A DNA stretch of 64,000 nucleotides from Triops longicaudatus (GCA_022885665.1 JAGQDJ010000124.1:62001-126000), one strand, 5' to 3'. Counted from the first letter of the stretch, positions 1 through 15,430 are shown. Numbers and translations are program-made. The notes: a model not told the origin generated them from the sequence alone.

Positions 1-457
1 ACGGTTAAAAATTTTTCAACCAACATGCTACAATGACCTTTATTACTCATGGCTTTATCATCGTACGTACTTTTTATCTTCAGTAACTACTTTATGTCAT
101 AGGTTGCATACACTATGCTTGAATATATTCGGCGAGGTAAAAACAATAAATGCCTGCCCCAAAACCGCCTTCCCTACAAATCATGTGTATTAAAAAAGAA
201 ATATGGCTTGTGGGTTGCAACTGAACAAATATATTGCATATTGTTTATTAAACGTGGCAAACACATAACAGCCTTCAAAACAGCAGTTTTGGAATTTTCA
301 TTAAATCTACTTTCTGTCCACTTATTCTTGGACACACCGTACCAAATAAACGACCTTTGCGGCTCTAGCTCACGTGTTAGGAATAGACGCTATTGAGCCT
401 ATCTTTGGTGGGCGTCATTAAGCCTGAGGCTTGTAAGACTGGAATTATCTAGTAATT
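1..457. repeat. Dispersed repeat A, copy 1 (cut by window edge)
   Basis: This stretch is clearly similar in the same orientation to 9137-9590. Long blocks match, for example around 'ctacaaatcatgtg', 'ggttgcaactgaacaa' and 'tgcatattgtttattaaacg', and the match ends near 'gaattatctagta'. The short ORFs in both copies do not share a conserved protein, so the repeat looks non-coding. Its left end lies outside the window and its class is unknown. Confidence 0.75.
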
Positions 458-1264
458 GACAGAGACAGGTTTGCCACACATATTTCGGTGGAAACTATTC
501 TTTAGACTAGGAAGAAACTGCTATAGTTTTAGGTGAACTGAAACGTCACTTGTAAATTACACGCGTTCGAAACTCCCCCTCTGCATCTAAGGCTCACGCC
601 CCTAAACTTTGACCACACACAGCTTGTAAACGAATGAAAAAGAGACGACGCTTTCTAGAGCACAGTAGTTTCGTGACATCTATAGCATAACAAAAAAGTT
701 CCACCTCGGATGACAGCTTCTGTTCCGAGATCAGGCGATTGATGTCTTTAGGCTAGTAGACGGCATTTCGGTACCTTACTCTATTAAAAATTTGAAGGCA
801 AATTTTAATCTATAGATTCTTTATATAAAAAAACTCAATAGGGCTTTCAGAATATAATCATAATTTCCTGCACGTATCACTGAACTTTTAGGGGGAAATT
901 ACTAACTAAGTTTGTGGCAAGTTAGTCATAAGAATTTAATCCATCACATTAAATTGACCTGTGACAATCATCGCACTTGAACCGTGAGGGTGGGTGTACC
1001 GTGGCATTTTATTCTAGGGAAAATTCCAAATTAGGGCTCACGGCTGTAGCGCAACTGAACTAGAGTTCAACACAAATCAGCATGGTGTCTTGACCACTCG
1101 TATCTTTATAGCCACGGTGAGGCTCTGGCCTAATTACAGTGAATTTGGCGCGTAAGTATTCGTGAACATCTAATTTTTTCCAAATAAGCTATTGACAGTA
1201 AAGTTTTTAAACTTCAGTTTATTCTCAAGAGTCTTAGGGTTTTCTATAATATTGATTAGTAAGT
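458..1264. other. Intergenic, no gene recognised
   Basis: No ORF, RNA gene or clear repeat could be supported here. It lies between repeat A and a short interspersed element and is AT-rich without obvious coding periodicity. Confidence 0.5.
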
Positions 1265-1407
1265 CAGGGCCGTAACCAAGATTTTGGTGGTGGTGGTGGG
1301 GGAGCGATATGCATTTTTTGGCATTTGGCGTTATCCCATCTTCCCCATTATAAAGTCAACATTGATGGTGGGGTTAACCCCCATTCCCCGCCTAATTACG
1401 GCCTTGC
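1265..1407. repeat. Short interspersed element B, copy 1 (MITE-like)
   Basis: The element starts with 'cagggccgtaaccaag' and ends with 'cctaattacggccttg'. The reverse complement of the end resembles the start, giving imperfect terminal inverted repeats. Its right half matches the reverse complement of 37206-37300 (shared blocks around 'catttggcgtt' and 'aaagtcaacat', and a G-run followed by TTAACCCCC). No clean target-site duplication was found. A non-autonomous DNA transposon is likely but the superfamily is not fixed. Confidence 0.55.
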
Positions 1408-2046
1408 TTATAGTTTTGTGAATTATCTAATAATGTGGATCAATCGTCTTCCTACCGTACTGCACGACCTAGAATGGCTTATAAGACATGTAGGGACGCT
1501 GACACCTCTATGCGCAGGGCCGTGAACCTAATTTGGAATGTATCATCTATGTATGAATCTATACTATACATTTCTTCTCGGATAAGGGATAGAACTACTT
1601 TATTTTTTTTAAATAGGATGCTCAGAAAAAAGGCAAAAGATGGGACATAGCGGTAAGCCTATGGATTGGGTAACCGGTAAAACAATGTTACTGACAACCT
1701 GGTAATTACCATGTTTTGTTTTACGAACTACTAATTATGTTTTCGGGGCTTACTAACAGTGTAGCTAGGAATTGAACCGCGAGAGCCACCATGGCTAAAT
1801 TATAACTAGTAACCAATTAATTTCTTTTTTAGTTTATGCCACCTTATAAATTAAAAAGAATTCTTTTTGAATAGAATCTTTATCCAAATCTATTAAGCTT
1901 AAGTTCAAATCACCAATTTTTAATTAGAAAAAAATTCAACTATGTAATAGTCGATTGCAGAACGGGCGGGTTTGTTTTCAGATGACCGTAGTCCACCACG
2001 TGCGTTGTGCGTTGTAAAACAAAAGTTAATTCGGAGCAAGACAAAA
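1408..2046. other. Intergenic region upstream of EMG1
   Basis: No gene is supported. The last 100 bases presumably hold the EMG1 promoter and 5' leader. A second 'cagggccgt' motif at about 1515 may be another degraded end of element B. Confidence 0.4.
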
Positions 2047-3031
2047 ATGGGTAGGAAAAGGAAGTTACAAGATAGTGACAAGGATACTAACGAATATGAT
2101 GTTAAACCAAAGCATCTCGGAAACGTTCATTTGCGAAATCAGGAAAAACGTCTTATTATAATTTTGGAAAAAGCTCAGCTAGAATCAGTGAAGGTGGGTT
2201 ATCATCATACAAATATGTCCGTGCTTGCGAAGCCTCGTGCACAACCAAATTTGTATTATTTTTCGTCTTAATTTCAGGTCGGTAGAGAGTTCGAACTTCT
2301 CAATTGTGATGATCATGCATCCATTCTGAAAAAGAATAATCGAGATCCTGCGTCATGTAGACCGGACATTACCCATCAGTGTCTACTGATGCTGCTCGAT
2401 TCTCCCTTGAATCGCGCTGGTCTACTGCAGGTTTGCATTTCTCATACTTTTACTGAAATTTCGTTCAGAATTTTGGAGGTATGAAATTAAAATCCTGTCG
2501 TTTTTCTAGGTTTATATACACACAGAGAAAAACGTTCTTATTGAAGTTAATCCCCAAACCAGAATCCCTCGTACGTTTAAAAGATTTGCAGGTCTTATGG
2601 GTAGGTTTTAAAAGATGTACTTTATTATGTGCCTAATGATTTCACAAATTTCTAGTTCAACTTTTGCATAAAATGTCAATCAAGGCCGCTGATAGTACCG
2701 TGAAACTTCTGAAAGTGATCAAAAATCCTATTCAGGATCATTTGCCTGTTGGCTGTAAGAAGATCGGCACTTCCTTTACCTCCAGCAAACTTATTAAACC
2801 TAGCGAATTGGTACCTAGTGACGAACCTATTGCAATCGTTATTGGAGCTATGGCACACGGAAAGGTAATTCTCAGTCTGATTACAATGAAATAGTAAAAC
2901 GTCCCCCGTTTAAAAAGGTGGACGCCGATTATACGGAAGATGACGTAAGCATTTCCAACTACCCATTATCAGCTGCTTTAGCTTGCACGAAGTTTTGTTC
3001 CGCCTTTGAGGAGGCCTGGGGAGTCCATTAA
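2047..3031 (+). CDS. EMG1: EMG1/NEP1, 18S rRNA N1-pseudouridine methyltransferase
   Basis: Five exons join in frame: 2047-2193, 2278-2430, 2510-2600, 2656-2864 and 2918-3031, giving 237 residues, close to human EMG1 (244). The family methylates a hypervariable pseudouridine of 18S rRNA and is needed for small-subunit assembly in the nucleolus. The protein starts MGRKRKLQD. It carries the strongly conserved blocks LLDSPLNRAG, VNPQTRIPRTFKRF, KVIKNPIQDHLPVGCKKIGTS and, at the C-terminus, the SPOUT-fold cofactor-binding segment with GAMAHGK, SNYPLSAALACTKFC and a final EEAWGVH. The first ATG in the MGRKRK frame was used; the frame is open upstream from a TTG at 1972, which is not a plausible start. 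All introns are 53-84 nt. Function follows from family membership; identity is very secure. Confidence 0.96.
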
Positions 3032-3296
3032 CTTACAATTTTGTACCGACATAAAAGAAGATTAAATGGAAGAATGATTTCATTACAGAAAATTTGTATT
3101 TTATCGTAGCAAAAATCAGGCTAGTAAAACCTACATTTAAAACGAATATTCTTGAGACACAACAGAGTTTTACAAAGCGAGGCATTCCCACTGCATATCA
3201 CAGCAAATCGTGCATGAGGCTGTCAGACCAAGATTCACGAACTGAATTTCGTCAATTCGTTGAGCAGAAATCTTAGAATGTCATCCGGTAGAAGGG

Positions 3297-6200
3297 CTAC
3301 GGTTTGCATTCTGAGCAGTGCGTTGGCCAGTGCATAGCTTGGCACCTCACACTGCAGTAAGCCAGTGTGCGACATCCAGCACACAAAAATCCAGCCGCTT
3401 CAGGGCAGATACGACAACTAACCGGGCCGTGTGGAAAACTGGACTTCGGGATCCCGTTCCCGAACAATGTCGAAGTACTACCCTCTCCGTAAAGAGGACT
3501 GACATTGTGCCGGGGTTGCATACCTTTGTGCACAATATCATGTAATTCCACATTGTGGGCAGGACTAGCAGATGGGCCAGAAATAGAAGGGTATCCTGAC
3601 GCGAAATGACTTGTCGACGCGTTAGCGGGCATGTTTTGTGATGTATAATCCTTATACGAGTAGGACTGCGGCCTTGAAGTATGCTTTGCTCCGCTGTGTT
3701 TCACGAACGCTGACCAGGGTCCTAAATGAGGCTCTCTATCCTGGAATTCACCATAGGGCGTAGCGTAGGCATACGTCGAGTCACCGTACTTTCCATGTCT
3801 GTTAAGTGGCGTCTGTTGGGGTTGTGGGATAGTATTAGTAGGTATACTGCTTGTACCAGTAGTGGGACACAATGACTTGAACCCTTGATGCAAGGGTGGA
3901 AATTGGGGTTGGTAAGAAAGCTGGGACCGCTTACGTAAAGGGTGCATAGGCATCGGACGCTGTTGTGAAGAGAGCCGCATTGAAAGCTGATCTAGTACTG
4001 GCATCGGATGCAAGTGACTTGGATAGCTCTTCAAAAACGTATTCCCCATGTCGATGTTTGCAGGATGTTTCGCTTCTTGCAGCAAAGAGCGTTTCGTTAG
4101 TTCGTTGCTACTCGGATATTCCGGAATGGGTTTTATAGGAACGAGCGCGTTACTTGCGTTGGGGCGCGCTAAGTTCGGCATAGTGCTCTTGTAACGGTTA
4201 GGAACCTCACTTGCCCCATTGTTAAAAGTGAAAGAGTTCACATTATGAATAACTTTCCACGGGTATTTGCCTGGGACAACAGGTGGTTGCTGGGTAATAT
4301 TTGGAGGAAGTTTTGCTGAAATTGGGGTTAGGCTTGGAACATTACCTGGCGGGAAATGGGTTGAAGCTGACGTACTCACCACGTTGCGTTTGTTTATAAT
4401 AACGCTCGGTCGTTCCGGATTCAATGGCCCATCTACATCAGAGGTAGAACTGGCGAAACTGTATTGTGACGTCCCATTTTCTCGGTTTGGCAAGTTAATG
4501 ACGTCTGCGGCACCCCAGACTAGCTTCGTGTAGTGCTCCAGTAGCTCGTGGTGTTTCTTAGCCCAGAGTTCCAGCAAAGTCGATCTGGAAGCTTGATTGC
4601 TACTATTTCTAGTACTAACCTGTGGTAACATAGGCGATTTTTGAGAAGCAAGGCGCTTTGGATATGAAAGGTGGGAATGAGAAGGATAGTTAGGCTTGGG
4701 GGGAGACAGACGTGCCGAAGAAGGAATAGAATCCGTGTATGAGGGATAGCCAGGCGCTGAGATCTGGACGGTGAGATTTTCCGACGTTTCTGCTGTGGAC
4801 TGTTGCAGCATTTCTACCGACCTCGTTCCAATCCTGGACGAAGATGGGGAGGTAATTTGAGTTTCGCACTGGGAAGTTTCCGGGTTAGCGTAACGAGCTG
4901 GCATTGATTGGTACCTTAGTATGTTATTGGTAGTCGTAACTTTACTGTCGTCGGAAAATGCCACGTCGTAATCGACATTAATCCCTAGCGTTGATGCACC
5001 AGCCGACTGGATAGCGAAAGAACTTAAAGAGTCCTTGTTGTTGTTATGGGAAGAAAATATATAATTAGATTTCTCATTCGACATGATCGTGAGGTCGTTG
5101 TCTATGGATTGAGTTGCTAAATTCGGAATCTTTTCGATCTTATACTCGATTTCTTCCATACGAGCCATCTTGGTGCCTTTTTTAGGGTGGGTTGAAGGCG
5201 GTGGTGGTACTAACGGAGGAGTCACAGCTAATTCTAGACAAGGAGGAGACGGATCGTACCGTCTCTTCTTGGGCAACAACGCCACGCTTTGTTTCACTTC
5301 ATTGGCAGGTAGTACGGCAGGAGGTGAGACAGCGTTTCGTACGATCCCTGTCAGAGAATTGGAACTTGGAGACGGAATCGGTCGTTTTTCTTGGGTTGGT
5401 GTTGAAGGCGTGCCTTCATAATCAGGCTCTGTAATAATCTCAAGGTCACAGGATGCGGGTGACGGGAGATCTGTATTTGCTTGGTATTTTGATGAGTCTA
5501 TAGGCTTGAGTGGGGGTATTGGTCGTGTGTTTTCTGTTTCAAAAGACTCGGTATCCAAGTCCGGTGGCAGAGGAGTTAACGTCCTAGTTTCGATTTCTTT
5601 TGCGGTTGTTTCGAGCACTGTCTCGTTAAATTCTTTATCTTTTTCTTGAGGTGAGTTTATTTTCTGTATTTTAGTGATGGTAGCTCTCCCTGGTAGGTTG
5701 GAGGTTTTGGTATTAGTTTCCGTTGGACTGTCAAAACATTTCTGCACATTGCATAGCTCCACATAGCAATCTAGTAATGATCCTGAACATATAATCTTCG
5801 GGAAAGTCTCCTCTGCTTTCGTCTGGCATTCGTCTTCTGCGCTTTTTGGGACAGCTTCCGTAGGCAGGGAAGCTGGCGGTGATTTCGTTGTCGCATTCTG
5901 GTTGCGGTTAGGTGTATATGTAGGCAAATCGCCGTTGATAATCTTGTCCTCCAACCAGTTGAATCCGGGCAAGTCCGTAGCAAGGCGCAATGTGTTGAGT
6001 TGGTCCTCGTTGTTGCTATCGTCTGAGGATTTCCGCTCTGTAGCAATAAAAGAAAAGGAAAATGAGTGCGTATTACAAACAATTCGCATCCTCCTTTCCT
6101 TGTTTTGTGCCTCCTTGAAACTGACGCTGATTGTTGATAGTACATAACAGTATTATATCAGAAGTTTGGTAGTTTTTAGTTCCGTCGAGTCTCTTTTTTT

Positions 6201-6945
6201 TCTTTCTTCAGGTTTGCGAAACATAAAATGTCTGGTGACGTGTCAGAGCTATATGAGAAACTAGCTTAGGGTGCATGTTTAATGACAGCACTTTGCCCCA
6301 GGTATTGATTAGTGTGTATGCGAATAGTTTTCGGAGACTTTTTAATGTTTTAGGTGCCGTCTATTTTGTTGGTGTATTAAAAAAATCGTTATACTTTGGC
6401 GTATATAGCAATCAATAGAACTCCCGCGCCGTATTTTGTTCTACTGTTTCAGTTCACAGTAGCACAAAGGGGTCACAAGTCACGTGTCGTGTGACGGTAT
6501 CGTGGCTGGACAGAGCTAAAATGCACCAATCAGAAAGAGACGAATTGTTGACCACGAGGGGTAATTCTATTCGCCCACTACGTCCGTGACGTGAAAACAG
6601 AATATTGGGAAAGGCCAAATTTTCAAAGATGGGCAGCTCTTAAATGAAAGATGAACAGACGATGGTAGTGAAACGTTTGGATTCCTTACCTTTCCTATTT
6701 AATGAATTCCTGTGGCGAGTAAATTTCTTCGGTTTGTCGCCACACAATCCTTCGTTGGCTTGCGCTCGCCTTGCAGGCAGAGCGTTGGGTTTCCACCGCT
6801 GAGGCACCGTGGTATCCATAAGCATTTGGCGGCTTCGAATAAATCGAGCCCGTAAAGCACGAGAATCGCTGAACGACGTTTCGCCACTGTTTACGTTGGG
6901 AGGAATCATAGTCCAGGATGTCGACTCGCCGCTTTTCTGTGCCAT
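3297..6945 (-). CDS. Large disordered protein with C-terminal MYND zinc finger (MYND gene 1)
   Basis: Two coding exons, 6945-6690 and 6037-3297, join at phase 1 (AAA G|AG) across a 652-nt intron and give 998 residues beginning MAQKSGEST. The large ORF also reads upstream as MRIVCNTHSF, but this crosses a good acceptor (TTGCTACAG at about 6038), so those residues are probably intronic. The long middle is rich in Ser, Pro and Thr and looks disordered, with one likely helical stretch (ELWAKKHHELLEHYTKLVWG). The last 40 residues are a MYND finger: CRIC, then CAGC, YCSVRC, and HWPTHCSEC, with all zinc-binding Cys/His present. MYND fingers usually bind short proline-containing peptides in corepressors. 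No named orthologue was recognised. The next gene upstream on this strand ends in a similar finger. A nuclear regulatory role is inferred only. Confidence 0.8.
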
Positions 6946-9136
<2,191 letters not shown>

Positions 9137-9590
9137 AAAAAGGTTTAAGATTTTCCAACCAAAATGCTACCACAAACCTTTTCTATTCATCGCTTTATCG
9201 TAATGCGTGGCATATTACCATTTATTTTCAATAACTGTTTTATATTTGAATATACTCGCCGAGAAGTCAGAAACACAGATTCAAAAAATGCCTTCCCTAA
9301 AACCGCCTACCCTACAAATCATGTGGATTAAAGGAAAATATGGTTGTGGGTTGCAACTGAACAAGTATACTGCATATTGTTTATTAAACGTGGTAGACAC
9401 ATAATAGCCTTCAAAACAGCAGTTTTGAGATTTTCATTATATCTACTTCCTGTCCACTTATTTTCAGACGCACGGTACCACATAAACGACTTTTGAGGCT
9501 CGGGCTCACGTGTTAGGAGAAGACGCTATTTAGCATATCTTTGGTAGGCATCATTAAGCCTGAGGATTGTAAAAATGTTGAATTATCTAG
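9137..9590. repeat. Dispersed repeat A, copy 2
   Basis: Same orientation and order of blocks as 1-457, with substitutions and small indels throughout. It contains the blocks 'ctacaaatcatgtg', 'ggttgcaactgaacaa' and 'aagcctgag'. The left boundary lies just after an A-run at 9132-9141; the right is near 9590, where similarity to copy 1 stops. No terminal inverted repeats were seen. Confidence 0.75.
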
Positions 9591-9725
9591 TAGACTAATT
9601 CACAAAGCTTAGTTTGCTACGTAAGTTTCAGTGCACACCTATTTCAAGCGATACCGATCTTTAAAGCCGTGATAGGACCATTGATCCTTTATTCCTGTTG
9701 GCACAAAATTGTTGGTTTCATCCAC

Positions 9726-9880
9726 CATACACGCTGGACTATAACCATAACTTAAATTCGGAGGGGGTTTTGCGTCTGTTTTTTTTTTACCTTTTCCAAT
9801 CTTCAGCATTCTAAAGTAAATATTTCAGTAGGAGGTGGTACTAAACCCTCTGACCCCCTTGGATACGGCTTTGCATACAT
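9726..9880. repeat. Possible third, degraded copy of element B
   Basis: A G-run (ggaggggg) near 9760 and the block 'taaaccctctgaccccc...ggatacggctttgc' near 9840-9875 resemble the ends of element B (TTAACCCCC...TACGGCC). Similarity is weak and confined to the ends, so this is tentative. Confidence 0.3.
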
Positions 9881-10173
9881 GTAAAATTATTATTTTTTTA
9901 ACGTTTAGTTTAGTGTATTATTCTTGTATTTAATATATCTTTGCCCTATCGGTAGTTTGGCATGTGGAAGTTACAATTCCACAATTTGAGTGGGTAAAAA
10001 TAAAACTCCAAAATAAAATTTCCTCCTCGCTGTGCTCACAAATTGTCCATTTCCACGGGGTGCTGTACCAAAAGTTGTTTGACTAGGACTCTGCCGCTGT
10101 TTGTTTTTCTTCTTCCTTTGAACATTCCATGTGTGAAGCTTTGCTCGCTTTTTTTATTATTATTTTTTTTTTT

Positions 10174-12974
10174 TTATCCCAGACAGTGTTCTGAATGTTC
10201 TTCCCACGCAGCCACCTGTAAACCAATTTAAGTGATTAATAAAAGCGTGCTCTTTTTTCAAGAGCCGAAAAACAAACTTGGCATTCTCGGCTGCAGTACC
10301 ACTGACTGCCACAGCCTGCGCAAACAAACTGCGCTGTCTTGGACTGGCAGCCTTGGCACTGCGGAATTTCGGCTGCATGCGAAGTCACTGCCGAAGCGGT
10401 GGAACTCGCATTCGTTGCAGATGTGGTGGTCACCGTTGTCGTTGACGTAGCATTTCTGCTATTACTTCTGCTCGGCCGTTGGGTGTCCTAAGAAACAAAA
10501 CAAAACGGTTTTCAAGCTCACTGTAATTCAATAAATTCTCCCACGATAAAGTTCCTTTGCTCCAGTTTAAGCACACCGGAAATGAAGTAAACCCAAGCGA
10601 AAACTGATCTCGACAGCAACACCCAACAACCAAGCTTTTTATTTTACAATTTTAGCTAATGAGTATGCAGTCGCAATTAGGTGAATCGTATCAAATTCTT
10701 TACCGCAAAGATGAGTCCATCATTTTCATTATCTCGCCTGTCGTTGGAAATAATCACATGGCCCTTGTCCAAGGAATTATTTGATTAGAAGAACATTTCA
10801 AAATTGGTATTGGTTTAATTTTAATTCATGGCATGCTCAATTTGCGAGCGTTTGGAAATTAACACAATGAACAGCTAACGCAAATAAGATAACTTACTTT
10901 AGAAGTTGCCAGTAGATTGGACAACGTTAGTTCGCCTGGTGTTTGGGCTGTCACGGCGGTAGTTGTACAAGTCGTTGCCGAATGTTCGGATGTGCTTGTC
11001 AAAAGCTGCGCTAACGTAGGCGCGTAATTAGCTGTCTTGGTTGTCGCTGGTGTACTACCTGGATCTTTCGGGTTGAATGACCCTGAAAGGGCTGATTGTA
11101 AGATCGACGCGCCCGACGCACTGGTTCCTCCTTTAGCTGCAGAACTGCACGGAGCAATATTTGGCACAATCGAACTGCTATGGGCTCCGTCTCGACTTAA
11201 TTTTGCAAACTGAAGTAAAACGTCTTTGAAACTCACATTACTCGGATCGGGTTGGAGGGACGTGGCGCTCATGTTCAGATTCATTGGAAGCTTGGGCATG
11301 GGTTCTGTGGAGCTGGGGCGGTTTAAAATCAAATTTGCAGCCCCTCCCGAGAGACGGGACTGGGGCAAATTGTGGATTCGTCGCCCACGCGTGGGAGTTT
11401 CTTCGGGATGTTTTGCTTTATAGTCCGCTATTAATGACTTAACTGAGACGAACTGCTTGTTTTTCTCGCTTGACGGTACATCATCGTGACAAGCTTGTGT
11501 TAAATTGTGGCTAGCCGCCGCAGCGGCTATGGCAGCAAAAGGATAGGAATTCAAAGCTTGGGCCAAGTGAGCAGTGGCGGTGTTTTGAGGCTTGGGGAGA
11601 ATAGGGCGCTGTTTGTTACCGCTGAAGGAAGTGCTGACAATCGGGCTTGAAGTAGAAGGTGTCGACTTTACAGTGGAATGAGTGCTTGGACTCGGACTCT
11701 TCGTACTAACTTGTGAGCCATACTTAGAAAGCGGGTCTTGTACTAATGGAATGGCCTGATTAGGTGGACCTTTGTTAGTATACGCGGATGTCACGGGTAC
11801 TGGAACCATGGGGGCAGACGGCGGAGCTGTGGGGTTTACGAGTGCCATGGTTTTTACTCGCAATTCATGGCTTGTCTGCTGCTTAATCATAAGTACTTCG
11901 CGGTTTCGTTTCAAGCGGGCCAACATTTCTTCCTTCATCTTCTGCAACCGGATCAAGTAGTTCCATTCCTTTTCTTTCTGGTGGGCCAGGAAACCCAGCG
12001 TGCGAATGTCTTTCTGGAGCTTTTGCATCGATTCGTCCAGCTCCTTGAAGTTCATGTCCGACTTCGATTTCTTATTTGGTGGCTCGCGTTCGAAATCGGA
12101 CGACGCCAAAGGTTGGCCTTCATGGTCTACTGGGAAACTGATTTCGATCCCGCGCTTTAGTTTTAGCGTTGTGCGACGAGGTTCGTCCAAAGAAAAATCC
12201 TTAATGAGGTCGTCATTACTGTTTTGAGAGAGACTCATAACGCTGGCAATCATGGGCAGACTAGTATTAGAACTCTCTTCTATAATCTCGTCACGATTCT
12301 TAGTTGCTGATGACTCATCGTCGTCATCAAGCTGAATCTGTAAGCCAGGGGAAGACGATACGGAAATAGCACCTGAAAAACAAGAAGGTTTTAAAAAAGA
12401 CTATATGAGTCACGTTCCCGCCTAATGTGTTGACAATGTGTTGATTACCGTCATCTTCGTAAGGGTTCGGATCTTTAGACACAGTAACTGTCTCGTGCGA
12501 GGGGGGTGGCAGCTGCTGAATCTCTTTCTTTTCACTGTCATTTCTCTCTGGGGAATCTAATATAATTTCTTCCTTAAGAGGTGAGACCAAGCGTACTGGC
12601 TCAGCAGAAACGGGTGTTTTGGGAGCATCCTCCTTATTTGTTAAAATTGCCTCTTCCGATTTGGCTTCGTTTTCTTCGTTTTCATGGACTGCATTTGTTT
12701 CCTCAGGTTCTGTTACCCCGTTTGGCACGTCTTCTTCGGTACCTCTCACTTCAGACCCCGGTTTACTTACGGGGTCTTCTATGTCCTGTGCGACTTCGCC
12801 GTTTTCGTTTGCATTTTTTGCCACATCGTTTTCAACGGCTTGGGCGTGCTCATCGTCGGAAGCGACGTTTTCTTGCTCTCTTGTGTTTTTCGTTTCCGTA
12901 GCCGGCGACTTGTTTTCTTGTTGTTCAGTGGTCGTGGACTCCATGGCGAGAGGCACAGAATCGCAAGGGAGCAT
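10174..12974 (-). CDS. Nuclear-type protein with coiled coil and C-terminal MYND finger (MYND gene 2)
   Basis: Four exons join in frame: 12974-12449, 12372-10898, 10487-10278 and 10215-10174, giving 750 residues. The last exon is only 42 nt but completes the zinc finger: CQGC, CAGC, YCSREC|Q, then VAAWEEHSEHCLG and stop. Without it the finger is truncated, which supports the splice. The N-terminus (about 180 residues) is very acidic. Next comes LKLKRGIEISFP, a basic patch PPNKKSKSD that could be a nuclear localisation signal, and a predicted coiled coil (about residues 270-330, around KEKEWNYLIRLQKMKEE). The remainder is Ser/Thr/Pro-rich. A second ATG at 12944 could also serve as start. No named family was recognised beyond MYND. 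A transcriptional co-regulator role is inference. Confidence 0.82.
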
Positions 12975-15430
12975 CCTTTCAGGGCACCTACTAACAAAGT
13001 TTGAGGATTAGATAACAGCTTTCATTGTTACGCCTTTAGCAGGTGAAGGGGAAAAATAAGGGAGAGAAAATTTCCATAGGCGATAGGGCTGTTGGCATTT
13101 CCGGGTTTATCTTAAGAGGAATGAGGATAGGTTTGATAAAGCAAAGGGAAAATTTAGTTTCCCTAAAAGTTGAAAGTTCATCGACATTCAGAATTTACAA
13201 AAGTGCCTACGGGCCCCGCTTGAACTCTCACTGCACCCTGTTTCCTGTCTCTTTTGGCCACAGTATGGAGACGACACGAGTTCTTTCCCTTATGGATCAA
13301 GTGTCCCAGACTCTTTTGCTTCCAGGCTCGTCCCTCTTAAAAGTATGCCCCGCCTTCCTGTAAAGGGGTAGGGGACCTCGAGAAGAAGCACAGAGTATCT
13401 ACTATCGCTATGGTAACCTGCTGGCCGCTCGTATCCACCCATGGCCACCTTACAGCCACCAGCCATTAACACCTATCAGTGTTGATTCTATTTTCATGAC
13501 CCAATCAGCCTTAATTCTGGCTCTTTCAAGGACTTCCTTTAACACCTATTTTTCTGGGACATGCCTGTGCAACGCCAAGTCATCTTTATACTACCTTTAT
13601 GCTTTTGACACAAGCTGTTTTGAAGGACTTTCCCGTCCTACCAGGCTGCCTTCCGAATCGACTACGTAGGCAACGAGTGACGTGCGGCTGCAAGTTCGTG
13701 ATCACGCTCGTCGCCATAGCGACGAGCAATCGAAAGGCCGCTTCGTTATCACTTAACTTTAAGCATTTTTTTCTTCTTTCTAAGAATTACCACAAGATAT
13801 TTTAACTCAGTGAATGCGGTGCTGAGATCAATAATAGTGCAACACTTATCTTTCCTCCACCTTGTCTGCATTGTCACGGAAAACGTCATATTCTCCATAG
13901 CCAATGACTGAAGAAACTTACGTCACTATCAAGTTTATGGAGGGTTTTAAAAACATTTACCTGATACAGCGACGTAACGGGCACCACTTTCGTAAGACAG
14001 AGGACACAGAAACTTGGGGCCAGATCTGACAACCTAACGAGTTGCTTTTGTTTTCATAATTAGTAAAGGTGAAAGGTGAAACTGATTGCTATAATGCTTA
14101 ACCCGTTGTTTCTTGGCGGAACCTATGCTCTACTCTACCGTAAGTTAGCTATAGTCTACTAGACTTTATGTGAGTGGAGACGCCCAAGGGGGCGAAAAGG
14201 TAGCGGTTATTCCAAGGTCGAATGGAACAGTTCACCAATAGCAATCAAGAGCCTACGTCACATGGCCGCTAAGGCTTTGACCAATCCAAAACCGTTTCCT
14301 AAAAACTTAGAGGCGACACGTAACGTTGTTCCCCCTCCCGTAAAGTTCGTTGCCCTGTACTGTATATACTTTGCATACTTGCTTTATACTGGGTTCCTTG
14401 GCCCGGTTTTTCGTTCAACTAAGAACCTATTTCTGCGAATCAGCTGTCCTAGAGCTTGTAACTTGGAGGTCGGCGAGCTTCGGATGTATGTGAAGATTCA
14501 AGCCTGTTCTAAACTGGTATGCGACGGAAAGGGGTTTTATATGGCTTTTACCTTGACATTATTGATTTGGGACAGAGCGAAAAAATCCTTTAGCAAAGAA
14601 AGTAAGGGGTTTTGCAGAACACCGAAAGTTCGATAAAAACTACTCTCACCACATTACATTAAATTTAGCACTAAAAGCTTTTCTTAGGAATCATAAACTT
14701 AAAAGTGTCCAAGGTCCTAGGTCAAAGGTTAAGGACTTCCTCCCTTCACTTTATACTTAAGAACTGTGTGCCCACAATGACAATCAGTTCACGCGCATTG
14801 GTAGATTCTGCGATCTCTGTTCCGTTCAGTTTGTAACAACTAGTGCGGTTTTCGAAATCAAGAACATAAAGGCCTAAGCTCAGCTTACCTAAATCTTAGC
14901 CTCTTTAAAATTGCTGGCTGGAATATTCAGCTATTTTTTTTACCCCATTTGAAACATTTGAATGGTAAATTCGGATGCATGAAATCATACAGTACACTAA
15001 CCAGATACAGTGCACGGAACAGAGGGTAGGACATCGATATAGGACGTTGCAATTGATGCATAGACCTACGCACTCTCTTGAGGTTTTAATTTATTTTTTT
15101 TTTACCTCAATATGGCCTTTACTAGTAGGTCTACTAGGTACGATAAACGTTGGCGGGACAGTGGGACCGAAGTGTCTTGAATGCCCATTCTTGCTTACGT
15201 GGATCTGCCTGTACGGAGCGCCCGGGGTAGACAACTTGTAGCAGTGTTCGTAGCGAGAAACAGAGTAGCTCACTTGCTGTGAGGACGTCTTTCGTACTCG
15301 TAATTGAATTGAGAATTGTAAAAGTTTTTTTTCCTTAACGTTGATTGACATTTTCACGCAAACTGCTTATCCGTACCCGCTTTGCATAAGAGACTTCGTA
15401 TAACTGGAGTTCCTTAAAGTATTCGGTAAC
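12975..15430. other. Intergenic region between MYND gene 2 and TBL2
   Basis: About 2.5 kb without a supported gene. An ORF at 14262-14636 (124 codons, starting MAAKALTNP) has no recognisable domain, lies alone, and is not called. The two outer edges must contain the divergent promoters of MYND gene 2 and TBL2. Confidence 0.4.

Noticed and set aside
1700..1850. B-box-like GGTTCAATTCC on the minus strand near 1770
   Set aside because: No T-stem pairing and no matching A box; probably chance.
6038..6089. Start of MYND gene 1 at the MRIVCNTHSF methionine
   Set aside because: An acceptor lies inside this stretch and a phase-matched upstream exon (6945-6690) exists, giving a better N-terminus.
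14262..14636. 124-codon plus-strand ORF starting MAAKALTNP
   Set aside because: No domain or signal peptide and no supporting neighbouring exons.
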